A stretch of DNA of 64,000 nucleotides from Smittia aterrima. Taxonomy: Eukaryota > Arthropoda > Insecta > Diptera > Chironomidae. How positions within the stretch are numbered: the stretch's first letter is position 1; each line of letters opens with the position of its first letter. The position numbers were made by a program, and so were the translations under genes. Location of the stretch: the NCBI GenBank assembly GCA_033063855.1, contig CP093829.1, positions 16,213,537-16,277,536 of the forward strand. Reading direction: 5' to 3'. Under the pieces are notes generated by a model. The model saw only the letters and a program-made list of their open reading frames with translations, did no database searches and was not told the DNA's origin. Positions 47,540-59,681 of the stretch are shown one piece after another.

Positions 47540-50500
47540 TCATTGGCCTGAGGCACACTTTTCGATGTGTGTCATGACGAGACGTTGCAGATCTCCCCGA
47601 AGTGTCCTTTCTTGATTGAGCTGAGACTTGATGTCCTGAAGATCAAATTGAATCTGTCGCATCGTCAGGAACAATTGACGAAGTGTTGGCGTCGTTCCGT
47701 CATCGGCTTCAACTGAAAAGAAAATCATTTCTCATCTTAAAACAACTTCAGAGTTTCATAAAAAGTTTTCAGCCGTTTATTTCATTTTCCTTCCTCAGCA
47801 ATCATCAAATCAGACTCACACGCCGCGGCATAAGAAATAGAGAATTTTCAAAGAAAGTTATCGAAATAATTTTGTTTATTTTTGATTTGGTTTTTCAAGA
47901 AAGTTAATTTGGGTTAGGTTTTTTTTTAAAAAAAATACAAGAATCATCATCATTACCGCTGCCTCTCTCCATCTCCAATGGCTTTTCAACATACATTTTC
48001 AATAGAAATTTCTTCGATTACATTGACTAGTTCCGAATAAAAGTTTCTGATATCAAAATTTCCACGATCACGATCTGCTCGACTAACTAACAAAAATTAG
48101 CTTAAGTGCTCGATCGGCCTTTCTTCACACGACAAAACGATTACGAGTCGAGTACATATGAGTCACATTAATTTTATTGGAGCTTCACGATCTGGTCATC
48201 AAGCTTTAAAAGCTCCTTTGACTCTACTGATCACTACAAGCGACGACGAACCTCTGTCCCATCTACGTTATCACAGTTTCTTTCAATTATTATCCAATGA
48301 TTCTTTCGATTATTCATGTTTGATTAAAAAACTTTCATCTTCAGAGATATAAAACGAGGACACTTTGTAATTAAAGAGAATTTTTTTTTTCGTTAGTGAT
48401 TTTCCTTTCACCATTGACTAGTTAGCTAAGTAGACATCGTTCTAAACAGATTTGTTATAAATTCATTGTATGGCACGACAGTTGAGCTTAAAGCTCGTTA
48501 GAAAAATGTGCTAAAAACATCGACAAGGGGCAAAAGCGACAAATTTAAATGTTAAACTTAATCAAGAATGCAGCCAATCACTTGTCATTCCAAGCGAAGA
48601 AAAATCAATAGTGTTGATTCATCTTCTTCCATTGCTTGACCACAAAATTGCCGCAACACCAAGACGAGGTCACTGAGTCTCTCGCGTTTCCGTCATAATA
48701 AATGCTATGGAGTTGCGGCGTTGACGATCGACGGAAAATGGAATTCTTCATGGCTTTCTCATTCTGACAACGACGATTCTCATCAAGCAAACCGTTGGCT
48801 GTCTCAAATGATTTGTTAAGACGACGGTCATACAGAAACGGCGATGTCTCGCGGCTGTTCGTTGCGATCGTATTAAATTGTTTCTGCTTGAGTTGCTGAG
48901 GCGTTGGCGATTGCGACTTGCCCCAGAACTTGTGCTGTGAACTCTTTCGAGCAATTAAAGGTGAGTTCGTTGCCGAATGATTATCGTAGTTGGACGACAC
49001 TTTCTTGAGATTACCACAAAATCTCGTGTTATTGTCAACAGGCGGTTGTGCCTTATACGTTGCCGGACGCTCTTCAGAGGCCGCACGCATCTCGTTCTTG
49101 TTTCCCATCGAGTAGCGTGACTTGTATGGCGTCGAGCTCATAGATGAAATTGACGATGCGTACAGATTGAAACTATTTGGACACACCTCACGCCAAACCA
49201 CTGACGAGTTGATACTCGGCGAGCTCGAGTTAGCGTGTTGATGTTGATGATTAATGTACGTCGAGAGCGATGAGCAAATATATGGCAGTTGGGGATTGGA
49301 CGACGAGAAATGCTTGGACGATTGTAATTTTCCGCCTCTGATCGGTAGGCAAGGTGTGAAAGGTTGCAAGGCTGTGTTCAAAAGCATAAAGTTTAAAATT
49401 TAGTTGAAGTCAAAGCTTTCGTCTTTGCTCAAGAGGGCACTCAATCGCATTCAAGGGACGCTAAGCAGTTTCAATTTAGAGTTCTTGTTCAGTCGCGTGG
49501 TGATCAAAAGAAAAACGAAAAAAAAACAAAGGAAAAGGAAACCAAATCTCATCCGCTCTTAATATTTTTCATACATAAGACATCGCTTCGGAAAGGCCAA
49601 TGGAATAAATTGCTTTTGTTTCGATTTTAAAAATTTCAGACACGAGAAGTTTGTTGAATGATTTATGGAATCATTCCCATCGCATGTATGAAAAATGCAG
49701 TCAAATTAATCGCATGATAAATGAATGAATGATTAAATCAAATTAAGTTCAGTTAGAATGATTTGATGATGATGATGTTGTGATGGAAGAAGCAGAAAAC
49801 AATAAAAATGAATTCACTGCGCAGGAAAATGCGCAAGAAATTGTTTGTCAACTCACCCGAATGAATTGTGTTTCTCGACGTATTCTGAAAAGCGATAGAA
49901 TACGCTTCGATGACTCTTAGAACCAGAGCGTCTTCCTCGTAAGTAGGCTGCGTCTTTTTCGATGAGAGCTCGTACTTGAGCTGAGAATTTGATTGACTGT
50001 TGGATAATGTGAAGCACGGACGTAACGGAGTTGATGGCCGAAGGTTTGTGATGCTCCAGTTATCTGTTCAAAGGCGAGAAGGAGAAAGTAAAGTCTAAGT
50101 AATTGAGCAATTGCATGTCGAGGCCTTCTTCACTTACTTTTCGCTTGAGCGCTTTTTATGTTTGGACTTGTGGGGACAATTTCTTTTCGTTGCGATAGCA
50201 GGTGGTGTTGAGGAGTTGAGCTTGGCTTCATGAAAGCTTGCGGTTGTGGATGCTGAAGCATCGATTGATGCTGCTGAGCTTGGACTTGATTGTAGCTGAG
50301 GTGGTGGTTGAACGAAAGACTTCGCTTGTGTTGGCTGATTTGTTGCATGGAAGAAGAATTGCTGCGTGTTGGCTGACTGGTTCCGCCGAGATGAGGCGGC
50401 GGAGACATCTACGCGAAAAAGAGAAACAATATTAAAACTTAAGAATCATTCGATAAACAAAAGCGTCGACTTCACTCGAATGTTAACTTTAAAAGAAAAC

Positions 50501-53500
50501 TTTTTAAGCTAGAAAAAGCATTATTGGTTGGTATCAAAACGCGGCTGATCAGGAATATGAGGCTCAGGCAAAACAAAACAGCAGTTAAAAATCAACAGTC
50601 ATGATGATGTCTGGCGGTTAAAGAACTTTCGTCACAACTCTCTGAGGGGAGAACTCGACTGAATGACACGATGAGATGAGAAAAATAAAACTTGATTGAT
50701 TAACTGTACAAGACTATCTTCATTCTTAGTGACTGATAAGGCAACGATAAATGAATCGGGCTTCCATATTCAATCATCGGCGAAAGGTAAAAAATAATTG
50801 AGTAAAAGAAAACACGAAAGTGCAACATCATTAAAGTGATCTTAAGCGGTTTCTTGCCTGAACCTCTGCCCTGTTTTTCACTTTCGCCATCAGACGGCCC
50901 CATGATCGACTCAAGCATCGCGAGCGGTAACTTTTCCTTCTTCCACCAATGTGCGTATAATCCGGAATAAAAAACGTTATCGCCAGCTGACGAGCTTTTA
51001 ACACCGCTCTCGAATTTTATGGTTACTTTGGCACGATTCTCGCCTTCGATCGAATCATTTTGAGTCAAGAAATGTTGATGTGTCGAAGCTTCCATTGGAT
51101 CTGAAATCGTATTTGGTGCGAAGTATTCAATTGATGAAGGTGTCGTGTGAGGATTGAACTTGTGGCTAATAAAAGAGCGATGATATCCGAACTGTTCCGA
51201 AGGTGATAGTGTGTAACTTCCAGCCATGCCCGAGTCGGAATCGCTCGAGTAAACCGTCGCTGGTGGCATGAATTTTGAATCAAATCTTTTATTAGCGAAA
51301 GATGGCTCGTCGCTGCTCGGCTTCGAGTTGTTACCTTTATCAATTGATGTTCTCTGCTGATCGATCTCGATTGGCGATGATTCACTATTGAAAGACTTCT
51401 CCTCAAACTGCTCTAAGTTATAGAGAATCTCAGCGGTAAGTTGATCTGGAGCATCGACAGTGAATTCATTTCGATCACGAATTTGCATTGAACTGGAATG
51501 TGACATTTCTTGTTGCTCATTGTCTTCAAAACTATTGCACGGTGTTCCCAAACATTTAATCACATTTTCACTTTTGTCTTTGCATGATGGAATAAAAATC
51601 TCCGTCAGAGACGATTCATTAAATCGATTACCAACGAACTGAGTAGGCATACTGTGATGTCGATCTTGGAATGACTTGTGCTTGTTGCCTTCTCTGACCT
51701 TCAACGAATCGTCAATAATATTGTGGAGATCCTCACAAGCAACATTCTTCCAATTATGTCCAGTATGCTCGAAACTTGAGTTCTGTGACTGTTCTGACTT
51801 TTGTTTTATGTCAAGGAGAGTCATTTTGGCAGTCGTTAAATGAATCACATTGTCGTTAGATTCTTGTCGTTTGTTGTCAACATAACGCATTGGCGTTGAG
51901 CCAATCATAAAAGATTCTCTCGTCGGCGACTCACATTCCGTTACGAAGCAAAAACTGCTGACGGAATCATGCAATCGTTGGTAGCAGACCTCGCCAGCAC
52001 CTTCACCATGATCAATGAAACTCTCATAGATCGTGCCATCCCATGAATCTGTTTTTCCTGTTTTATATTTGACTCCGCTATACACTCGCGAATCATCACC
52101 GGAAGTGTATTCAACCGCATCCTGTCGCTCAAGTCTCTCACTACTCGTCGCAGACTCTTCCGAAGTGCTGTCTGAACTTCCTCGTCGATACATTCTTACG
52201 AAAGTTTTGTGGCGTTTTCTCAACTTCACCTCGGTCGTGTCAATGTCACGAAGAAACTCGGGATAGAGAAGAGCTTTGACGATAAATCGCGAAATGATTT
52301 TGTCGTGGATTAGGTCTTTCAGGTACTGAGTCAGCGCTGCATAAGGCGAAGCCGATGGATAAAACTTCGAAGGCAATGTCGGCTTAAAGTCGTAATCAAC
52401 TTCAAAAGAAAGCTTCGAGTTGATGCAATAACCGCGAGAATCGAGTTGATTCTTATTCTATTGAGATAATCAATCAGATTTAAAGGGAAATATCTATCGG
52501 CTTGAATGAATGAGTGATCTGAACGCGTGTCTGATGGGGAATGAGATATTAAGAATAGAAAAGTTTCACTTACGCTTGGTTGAAGATTTGCGCCAGATGT
52601 GAAGCTCGTATTGCGCTTGATGTCGACGGCGCCGGGACTGCTCTTTAACAGATCGACCCATTTATTGGCTTCAGTCGAAGATTGACAAATCGCAAGAATC
52701 TTTTCAATTAATGGACCAGTAATCTCAAATGCATTTTTGATCGTGTCTGTGTCCATTCGACGATAAGCGTTGATGCCAGTAATTGGAATATTTCCTTCGA
52801 ATTTGAACGCAGACATTCGTTGACTTACACTCAGAATCAAAAGATTCTGATGTAGAAGAATGAAGTAACGATCTTGATGCTAAAAAAGTAGAAAATGATA
52901 TAAAATCTAAAGTTTTAAATAATTTTAAATTTAACTCACTTCATTTCCAACAGCAACTGAACCCATGTGAATGATCTCACCCATAGAAGACAAATCTTCA
53001 CCTTCCCAACCACGAATCGGTCCAGTTAGAATTTGCAATTCGAGTTCCTTTTGTCTTCGAATTGCAGAGCTCGATGATGCAATGTCTTTAAATACCGCAA
53101 TGCTTCTTTGAGTGTCGCCTCGATCAGTGTGGCCACTTTCCATATGTCTCTCAAGTTCTTGAAGAATCGCTGAATATTTGTCAAGTCTTCGAAAGCACTT
53201 GCTAAGTCCTGTTGTCAAAACAAGAATCCCCGGCTTTGCAGCGCCTTGTTTCTCCATAAAAGCATTCAAGTTCTCTTTGAACTTATCGACGATAACAATC
53301 GCTTTCGGATGCATCACGCAATAAGTTTGATGAACACGTTTCATGATCTGAGCTTTGCTTAGGAACAATTTTCCGATACGATCGTTGCATCCTTCCAAGT
53401 CTTTCAACAACTCTTCGTGGAGGCAAACGACTTCAACGAAGTTACACATCAATTGAGCGTACTCGTCTTGTGTTAAACTAAAAATAGAATTAATTAATTT

Positions 53501-53934
53501 CAAAAAGAATCTTAGATCAGACCGTTCTTACATTTGGCTTGTTTCTAATGGCTCAAGAAAATTTTCCAGTAGCCCACGAAGTTCTGCGCAATGCGCTTTT
53601 TCGCTCTCCAGTAAATCATTGTATACAACTGATCGAAATGCTTGAATCTCTTCTGGAGCTCGAATTTGTTCCGTGGGAGGAGCTGGCGCCTTATAATCTG
53701 CCACATAATTTGAAGGAAACCAACCAGTCTTTCCCGTCTCGACAGCTGTACCCTCCCACCTTAAAATATACAGAAACATATGAAGCAATGTTTACAAAAG
53801 AGGAATTCCAAGGTCACTTACCATCCGCCATCGTCGCGATTTGTCAGCACAATCAGATCGCCTTTCTTAAAGCATAGCTCGTCGTTGTTGGAGCCTTTGA
53901 ATGTAAACTCAGCTTGGACGATTGTGTTCTCCAT
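47540..53934 (-). CDS. Pix: PIX/rtGEF Rac-Cdc42 guanine nucleotide exchange factor, 7 exons
   Basis: Exons 53822-53934, 53532-53759, 52940-53477, 52574-52879, 50138-50408, 49857-50063 and 47540-47712 join in phase to 611 residues. PIX activates Rac/Cdc42, binds PAK through its SH3 domain and GIT through its C-terminal half, and organises synapses and focal contacts. Visible parts: SH3 (about 6-60; DELCFKKGDLIVL, GGWWEG, GWFPSNYV), DH (about 75-280; LTQDEYAQLMCNF onward), PH (about 294-380; MSAFKFEGNIPITG, NAFEITG) and a Gln/Ser/Pro linker. The GIT-binding segment follows (EEDALVLRVIEAY, near 530), and last a coiled coil (DLQDIKSQLNQERTLRGDLQRLV) that would trimerise the protein. No CH domain is seen, as in beta-PIX. 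The protein ends CASGQ, without the vertebrate PDZ ligand. An acceptor at 53958 precedes the start, implying a non-coding 5' exon. Confidence 0.9.
48605..49371 (-). CDS. Alternative 3'-terminal exon of the PIX gene
   Basis: An open exon of 767 bp whose frame continues correctly from the phase-1 donor of the exon 49857-50063 (G plus CC TTG CAA CCT). The acceptor is TTTTGAACACAG. It would replace the coiled-coil end by about 255 residues rich in Ser, Asn, Gln and Arg (ALQPFTPCLPIRGGKL to WKKMNQHY), probably disordered. Using it would remove the trimerisation coil. The polypyrimidine tract is weak, so its use is inferred from frame and coding-like composition. Confidence 0.55.
50700..52457 (-). 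CDS. Large alternative terminal exon of the PIX gene
   Basis: A 1758-bp open stretch with an acceptor CTCAATAG directly before AAT AAG AAT, in phase with the donor ending the PH exon (CAA CCA AGC, GTAAGT). Spliced there, it gives a 980-residue protein with SH3, DH and PH but without the GIT-binding and coiled-coil parts. The new tail of 585 residues begins with a possibly folded, helix-rich part (YAALTQYLKDLIHDKIISRF, then VKALLYPEFLRDI). A Ser/Asp/Glu-rich disordered stretch follows, and the tail ends with a hydrophobic stretch that may be read-through past an unseen donor. I recognise no domain. It could instead be an internal exon. Confidence 0.6.
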   Translation of the reverse strand, partial: NKNQLDSRGYCINSKLSFEVDYDFKPTLPSKFYPSASPYAALTQYLKDLIHDKIISRFIVKALLYPEFLRDIDTTEVKLRKRHKTFVRMYRRGSSDSTSEESATSSERLERQDAVEYTSGDDSRVYSGVKYKTGKTDSWDGTIYESFIDHGEGAGEVCYQRLHDSVSSFCFVTECESPTRESFMIGSTPMRYVDNKRQESNDNVIHLTTAKMTLLDIKQKSEQSQNSSFEHTGHNWKNVACEDLHNIIDDSLKVREGNKHKSFQDRHHSMPTQFVGNRFNESSLTEIFIPSCKDKSENVIKCLGTPCNSFEDNEQQEMSHSSSMQIRDRNEFTVDAPDQLTAEILYNLEQFEEKSFNSESSPIEIDQQRTSIDKGNNSKPSSDEPSFANKRFDSKFMPPATVYSSDSDSGMAGSYTLSPSEQFGYHRSFISHKFNPHTTPSSIEYFAPNTISDPMEASTHQHFLTQNDSIEGENRAKVTIKFESGVKSSSAGDNVFYSGLYAHWWKKEKLPLAMLESIMGPSDGESEKQGRGSGKKPLKITLMMLHFRVFFYSIIFYLSPMIEYGSPIHLSLPYQSLRMKIVLYS

Positions 53935-53957
53935 CTCTCGTTCGATATCAGTAGCAA

Positions 53958-54931
53958 CTGCAAAGGATTACCAAGGAATAATTAATTATTCGTGTCGCTA
54001 AAGCTAACGAAAAATAAATTGGCACCCAATTGAGGTGAGTTCGTGCTCAAGGAATGCAACGGGCGGCGAAGCGCTAAGGTCTGTGAGAATAGTTTACACA
54101 AACAAATCTCTCCTCGACGCAATAAAATAAACTCTTTTCTTCTTTCACTCGCCGACAATTATGTCGATGGAGGAAATTCTGTTTCTAAGCGGGCCATCAG
54201 ACCAATAAGTTTTTCATCTCGCGTTTCTTCTTAATGTTCTATAAATAAATTTTCCTGTCTCGACGAGGCCCATCCAACGCCTGAGTAACTTTCGGGTTGC
54301 TCATTATGCTAATAACTAATGTTTTTCATCATGTTTTATGATTAGTTGTGTTTCAGATCACTGCATCGCACGAATAAACTGAAGAAAATTTTGATTTTTT
54401 TTTCTTTTTGCGATGAAAATTTGACTTTTGTTGCGAAGAAAAACTTATGAGTCACTTATTTCCGCGAATCCTAGTTAACATCGGATTCTATGCAATAAAC
54501 CTTCACTCATCTCACCTTCACTTGCACATTAGCTAATCAGTAATTTAACTTTGAAGCCGATAAAACAACGGAAAGCAATGAAAATTGAGAAAAATCGGGA
54601 GACTAAGTTCTTGTGTCGTTTTATATTTTTTGAGTCTCCCCTCGCAATAACATAACATAACTCGTAGACACACTCTCAGAGTTTATGTCTGAACGTCCAC
54701 GATACACGCAAAATAAATGTTTACAAATCCGGATTAAAAATGTTTAATCTAACTCTGGAAAATAAATTTTCAAAAATTTAAGAAAAATTCATTAACGATT
54801 TAACAAGTTACGTTCTCATGCGAAAAAAAAATCTTATTTATTGAACTTAGCGAAAATCAGAATAATTCAATGACGTCTGAGAAAGCAAAAGTTACTTAAA
54901 AACTAATATTATGATTTTACTCCTTTCTTAG
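53958..54931. other. PIX 5' region and Su(s) 3' region
   Basis: About 970 bp between the PIX first coding exon and the Su(sable) stop codon, both on the minus strand. It should contain a non-coding first exon and promoter of PIX (a splice acceptor CTTTGCAG lies at 53958) and the Su(s) 3' UTR. Open frames here look like chance. Confidence 0.5.
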
Positions 54932-57900
54932 TTAATTCCGCCGATGCCGCGAATAATTATTATTACGATTGTTATTACGGAAGCTTGAATTCTGCTGTCT
55001 TTGATCTCTTCTACTGTTATTATTGTTGCTTCCAAAGTCTCGGTTATTGTTGCTAAATTGATCGCCACGATTCATTGGCGGAAAGTTCATGTGTCCACTG
55101 TCCTGTGGCTCAAAGTTGTTGAATGGTACGCTTGGTGCCATTCCTAGAAGCCCTGGCCTCATGTTATTACTCAAGAAGTTCGGTGGCGGTTGATTAAGCG
55201 AGAGTAGACTGGGCGGAGGTAAGTTCGGGATCATAGGCGGTAGTTGATGAATGTTTGGTAATTGTACCATTGGCATGTCTTTAATCTCTTCAAAGTCACC
55301 GTCGGAATTAACGAAAACGTTAAGACCAATAAGAATTTGTTGTAGCTTTGGCCTTTGATTGATAAAGCTAGAATCGAATATTTTATTTGGTGACTGATCG
55401 GCATGGAAGAGCTTCAGTTGCTTTGATAACTCAGCCAGAACTTCGTTGACAACCATTTTCTGGCTGGAACTTAACTCATTGTAATGTTTTGAGTTTTGAA
55501 GAATTGATGAGATTTGAAGCTTTCTGGGACCCACAGGAACTTCCTCTTTTGATTCTTGTTGTTTCCGTTTACGCGGATCCAAAGGAAGAATATTTGTAAG
55601 ACCAGTCTTTGTTGCGTCTTGAGCTTCAGGAAATCCACAGAGTTTCTGTAATCTCGGGTCTTTTGTGCTTTCCATTTGTCTAAAGCTTCTTTTTATCTCA
55701 GAGTAATCAGGCTTCGGTACCTCAACAATTTTAACTTCGTATGTGTCGAACACGTGTGTCCCAAACGAGGCTTCAATCTCAGTTGCTGGGACGTAATTTG
55801 ATATTGGAGTGAAAGGGAAGCGAAGATCTACATCGCCATTCTCCGAATCACGCAAGAACGGCGGTAATCTCATATCCTTATCACGATCAATTTTGATAAG
55901 ATCTTCGTCCTCGGATGGCGACTCAATCTCGTAAATTGAAGTCCTCCGTGATATTTCAACTTTCTGTCTTGGGTCGCGATATGTGGGAGAAGAGATTTCA
56001 GGTATTTTCGGGGAATCTTTTGATGGTGAAGTTGATTGAGCCATTCTCGGATCTCTCATTCTTGGATCACGAGGGTCGCGTGATGGCGATGCCACATCAG
56101 ACGATTTGGGAGCAGCCTTTTCCATTAATTGTGAAACGGAAGAGCTAATATCAATTTTAGTCACTACAGGTGTTGATTTGAGGAAGTTGCTTGTGTCGAA
56201 CGATGGAGGAAGTAGCGGAAGTTCGAATTTTGGCATCATCTCGTCTTGATGGTCATCTTCGGACTGTGAATCCTTTTTGTCCTCTTGCTCATAATCGCTA
56301 GTGCAGTATGTCTCATCAATCCTGAGACCCGGTTCATCCTCGACCTCATCATCATTATTTAAATTCGAATCTTTTAAATATTGTGAGTAATCTAAGCTTC
56401 CAGTTGGACTCATAATGACATTATTGCTTGAGCTTGGTCGAGGAACGGGATCAGGTTTCTTATAAACTTCTTCGGATTCAGATTGGTTCGGCGACATGAT
56501 CGTGTCTGGTGATTTTGCAGATTCTGGTGCATCAGCTCTTGGAATCACTCGCATGTCTACGTCAAGATTCTGCAAAACTGAATGTGGTGGCTCTCTAAGG
56601 TCTATATCAGCGAGCACAGCTTCTTTAATATCTATTTTCGGTTTCTCTTCATCTTCATCATGCTGCATTGGCGGATGGTTCATGTTCATGGCGGTAGCTT
56701 GGATTTCTCCAATCGTTGCTAAGCTCAACCCAAGTTCATTTAGTTGCGCAACTGTGAGATTGTTAATATGATTTACTGTTATCACACCAATAGCAGCCAT
56801 GCTTTCTATTTGTTTATCGCTTAAAATTGTTTTTAGTTGAGCAAGAACAACATCTCCAGGTCCAGCCGGAGTATCCAATGAGTTTGAGCTTCGTTGTGGA
56901 GAATCACAAGAAGGCGAAGGAGAATCTTTCTGTAGCCATCGAGAGCTGTTTTTGTTCGACTTTTTCTCGCTCTTAAAGTCAGGAGGCTTTATATTCATGT
57001 CGAGCAATGATGGAATCTTATTCGAGCTCTTTTCTTTCTCAGTCTCGGGCAATGGGATGTTATATTCTTGACAAAGTTTCGCATGAGTCTGAGCCATCAT
57101 CTTAGTCGCATTCTCACGGCCAATGCGTGGAAAATCTCCAAGAATTTCTTTCGGCGCTGTGTCCAAATGCTTCAACAAAACCGTCTTCAGGTTGTCAGAG
57201 AGAGGCCTTGCATGCATGAACTTACAATCCTTGTTAATACATTTAAGTCCCAAGTAATAATATTTACATGGAAAGTCACCATGCATGTATGAGCATTTGT
57301 CTTTCTTCGCACAGCACTCCATTAGCCAAAATTTGCATAATTCCATTTTCTTGGGAGCTCGAACTTCGTGTGATCTTTGACAATCATCCTAAAATATTTT
57401 TATTGAAAATGTTGTTTAATAGAAATTATAAATAAAACTTACATCAGGGCAATGACCGAACTCAGCAAACCTTAAACAAACTTCTTTTTCAGCTTCTCGG
57501 CTCTTCTTGTCTTTTCTGTCCCTGTCACGATCACGCTCACGATCCCTCTCTCGGTCGCGCTCTCTATTAGATCCGTACTTCTCGCGACGTCTGTTTCTTC
57601 TCTCTTCATAGGAAGTTCTACGATATTCTTCAGACTCGTAACTGCTTCCTGACGAATCACCTTCGGACTCGCTAGCTGAATGATCAGGAGAACCGCCGAC
57701 CATGTAAAACCCATCATTGTCGCTAACTTTCTTCTTCTAAAAAGATCAATGTAAGTAAGTTTAAGAGGACACGTGGCTCGACAGTTGAGCATTTTAAACT
57801 TACTTTAGATCCCGTGTCACGCTTCTGTTCTTTTCTTTCTTTCTGACGACGTCTTCGTTTACGACTATTTCTGGCTTGTCGACGCTCTTGTTCGGGTTCA

Positions 57901-58223
57901 GGATCTAAAGGGTTCAGGTGTTTCTTAACACTTGGCATTGGTGGCTCAATTCCACTTTTCTTTAAATTCTCTGCAATTGCATTTTCAATGTTTGACATAA
58001 AATCGTCGTCATGATTGCTTCGCTCCTTTCTGCTCGATGACGTCGAAGACGACTTTTTGTTGCTATGATGTGATTCGGGCGATTTTCGCTTATGTGAAGA
58101 AGATTCCCGTTCAACTTGTTTCTTCGGTGGCTCTGGAAGTGGTTTTACCTCAACGACAACACAATCTTCAGTTTCGTCGTCATCCTCAATTTCACCGTCT
58201 TCCAAATCTTCATCCTCGACCAT
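54932..58223 (-). CDS. su(s): Suppressor of sable / ZC3H4-like CCCH zinc finger protein, 3 coding exons
   Basis: Exons 57804-58223, 57443-57736 and 54932-57388 encode 1056 residues; introns are 67 and 54 bp, phase 0. Su(s)/ZC3H4 is a nuclear RNA-binding protein that restrains aberrant and non-coding transcription. The N-terminus is acidic (LEDGEIEDDDETED), then basic and RD/RE-rich. Three CCCH fingers follow across the exon 2/3 junction: CX8CX4CX3H (CLRFAEFGHC..C..H), CX7CX5CX3H (CKFWLMECC..C..H) and CX8CX4CX3H (CKYYYLGLKC..C..H). The long tail carries the repeated DPR motifs typical of the family (RDPRDPRMRDPRM, KDPRLQ, LDPRKR) and ends in an Asn/Arg-rich low-complexity segment. The ATG lies just after an acceptor (TTTTACAG, exon edge 58227), so a 5' UTR exon lies upstream. 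Confidence 0.9.
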
Positions 58224-58227
58224 TGCG

Positions 58228-59681
58228 CTGTAAAAATGGAAATATTCATTCATACATTCGATGTAAAATAGCATCGCGATAAAGCATGTAGATAAAGCAC
58301 TCCGCATGTTCAACATTCTTTGTCAGCTGGGTTAAAAATTTAAACGACAGAGGAGAATCAGGAGATCAAGTGCCTAATTAAAAATTTTAAAATTCCTAAA
58401 AACATTTGCAGATTAATGAGAAATCATCATGAAGCATCATTCTCCTTATCGAAATTTTTTTCTTCACTTTTGGCTGTTTCCCCTGGATTCAGCCCTCGCC
58501 ATCATCAACGGCAGTCATCGACTTTCAATGATCGCATGAATGAAAATTCGATTTTTCCGTACGAATCTTAGCTCAATTCGAACAGGAAGTGACGAAAGTC
58601 ACTCAAAGCGACCTCGAAAGTAGCCCGTGACCGTTCACATGACGAAATATCCGAGTTTACGCGTAAAATTATCCGAAATTCACCAATACATTCAAATGAG
58701 TCATGATGATTTCTCACTTTGCTTCCATTTGGGGACGTAATTTAGAGTTTTTTTTCGATGGAAATTCGCGAATGGAAGATGCCTTATCAATGTTCGAGAC
58801 GAGAAGCTGTACAGCAACAGCGGAGACTCGAGCAATTTACGTAATTTTAACGATTTTCAAACCTTTTTTCACTATTTGGATCAGCCATGATTTTTTTGAC
58901 CCAAATTTATCAGTTTCGGGGCGTTTGTCTCGATTAATTCTAATAAATCTTCAGCTTTCATAAAGCCAGTGACAGAAATAGCATTGAAGAGAATGCCTCT
59001 GCACCGTCTTTGTGATAGATTAATCAAGATCTTGAATGACGCCTCAAACAGATTTTGACGTTCTGAGATTTCCGCTTTTTTGGACTTTTCGATCGATGAA
59101 TTAGCTTTCAATTATCCTTAAGACACACAATATAGATCAATTAAATAATCGACTTTAACATATTACATATCATTCCAAATATGCGACTTGACTTTTCGAA
59201 CTCTCAACGAAGAATGTTTCTTTTTTTTCTGTAAAAACAGAACGACGTAGCTTCTCGCCATTTGTAGAAGCTTTTCATTCCATTTTCAAGCTTTTCATTT
59301 CATTTTCTAGAAACGGTTAGGAAATATCATAGAATTCCATCAAAAGTTTGTTATTCGAAAGCTTTGAATCCACCGAATTAATTAAGTAAATTTGTTTGTT
59401 TTTCAAGGTTTCTTTATTTTCCATTTGCCATGATCGAAAATGGCACAAAGTTTCAAAAATGCAGAAGACTAGGTATTTATGTTGATTAAAATGTTAACGA
59501 CAATTTGGTAAGTTCTTTCATCAAATTGATATGAAAGAAAATGTCAGCAAAGTTTATTTCTTATCACTAAAACTTTTACTGTTTGGGACAGAGAGGGAAG
59601 TTGTCGGAGAAAGATTATTATTGCTTAATTGTTTTGGGCGCTTAACTTAATAATACTTTTTTACATTTGCGAATGAGAATT
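58228..59681. other. Su(s) 5' region and otk 3' region
   Basis: About 1.45 kb between the first coding exon of Su(s) and the otk stop codon. It must hold the non-coding first exon and promoter of Su(s) and the otk 3' UTR. One open frame on the minus strand (58881-59111) has protein-like composition but no ATG at its start and no recognised family. Nothing else is supported. Confidence 0.5.

Noticed and set aside
58881..59111. Minus-strand open frame of 76 codons between Su(s) and otk with protein-like composition.
   Set aside because: It starts at TTG directly after a stop, lacks a convincing acceptor and matches no family I recognise.
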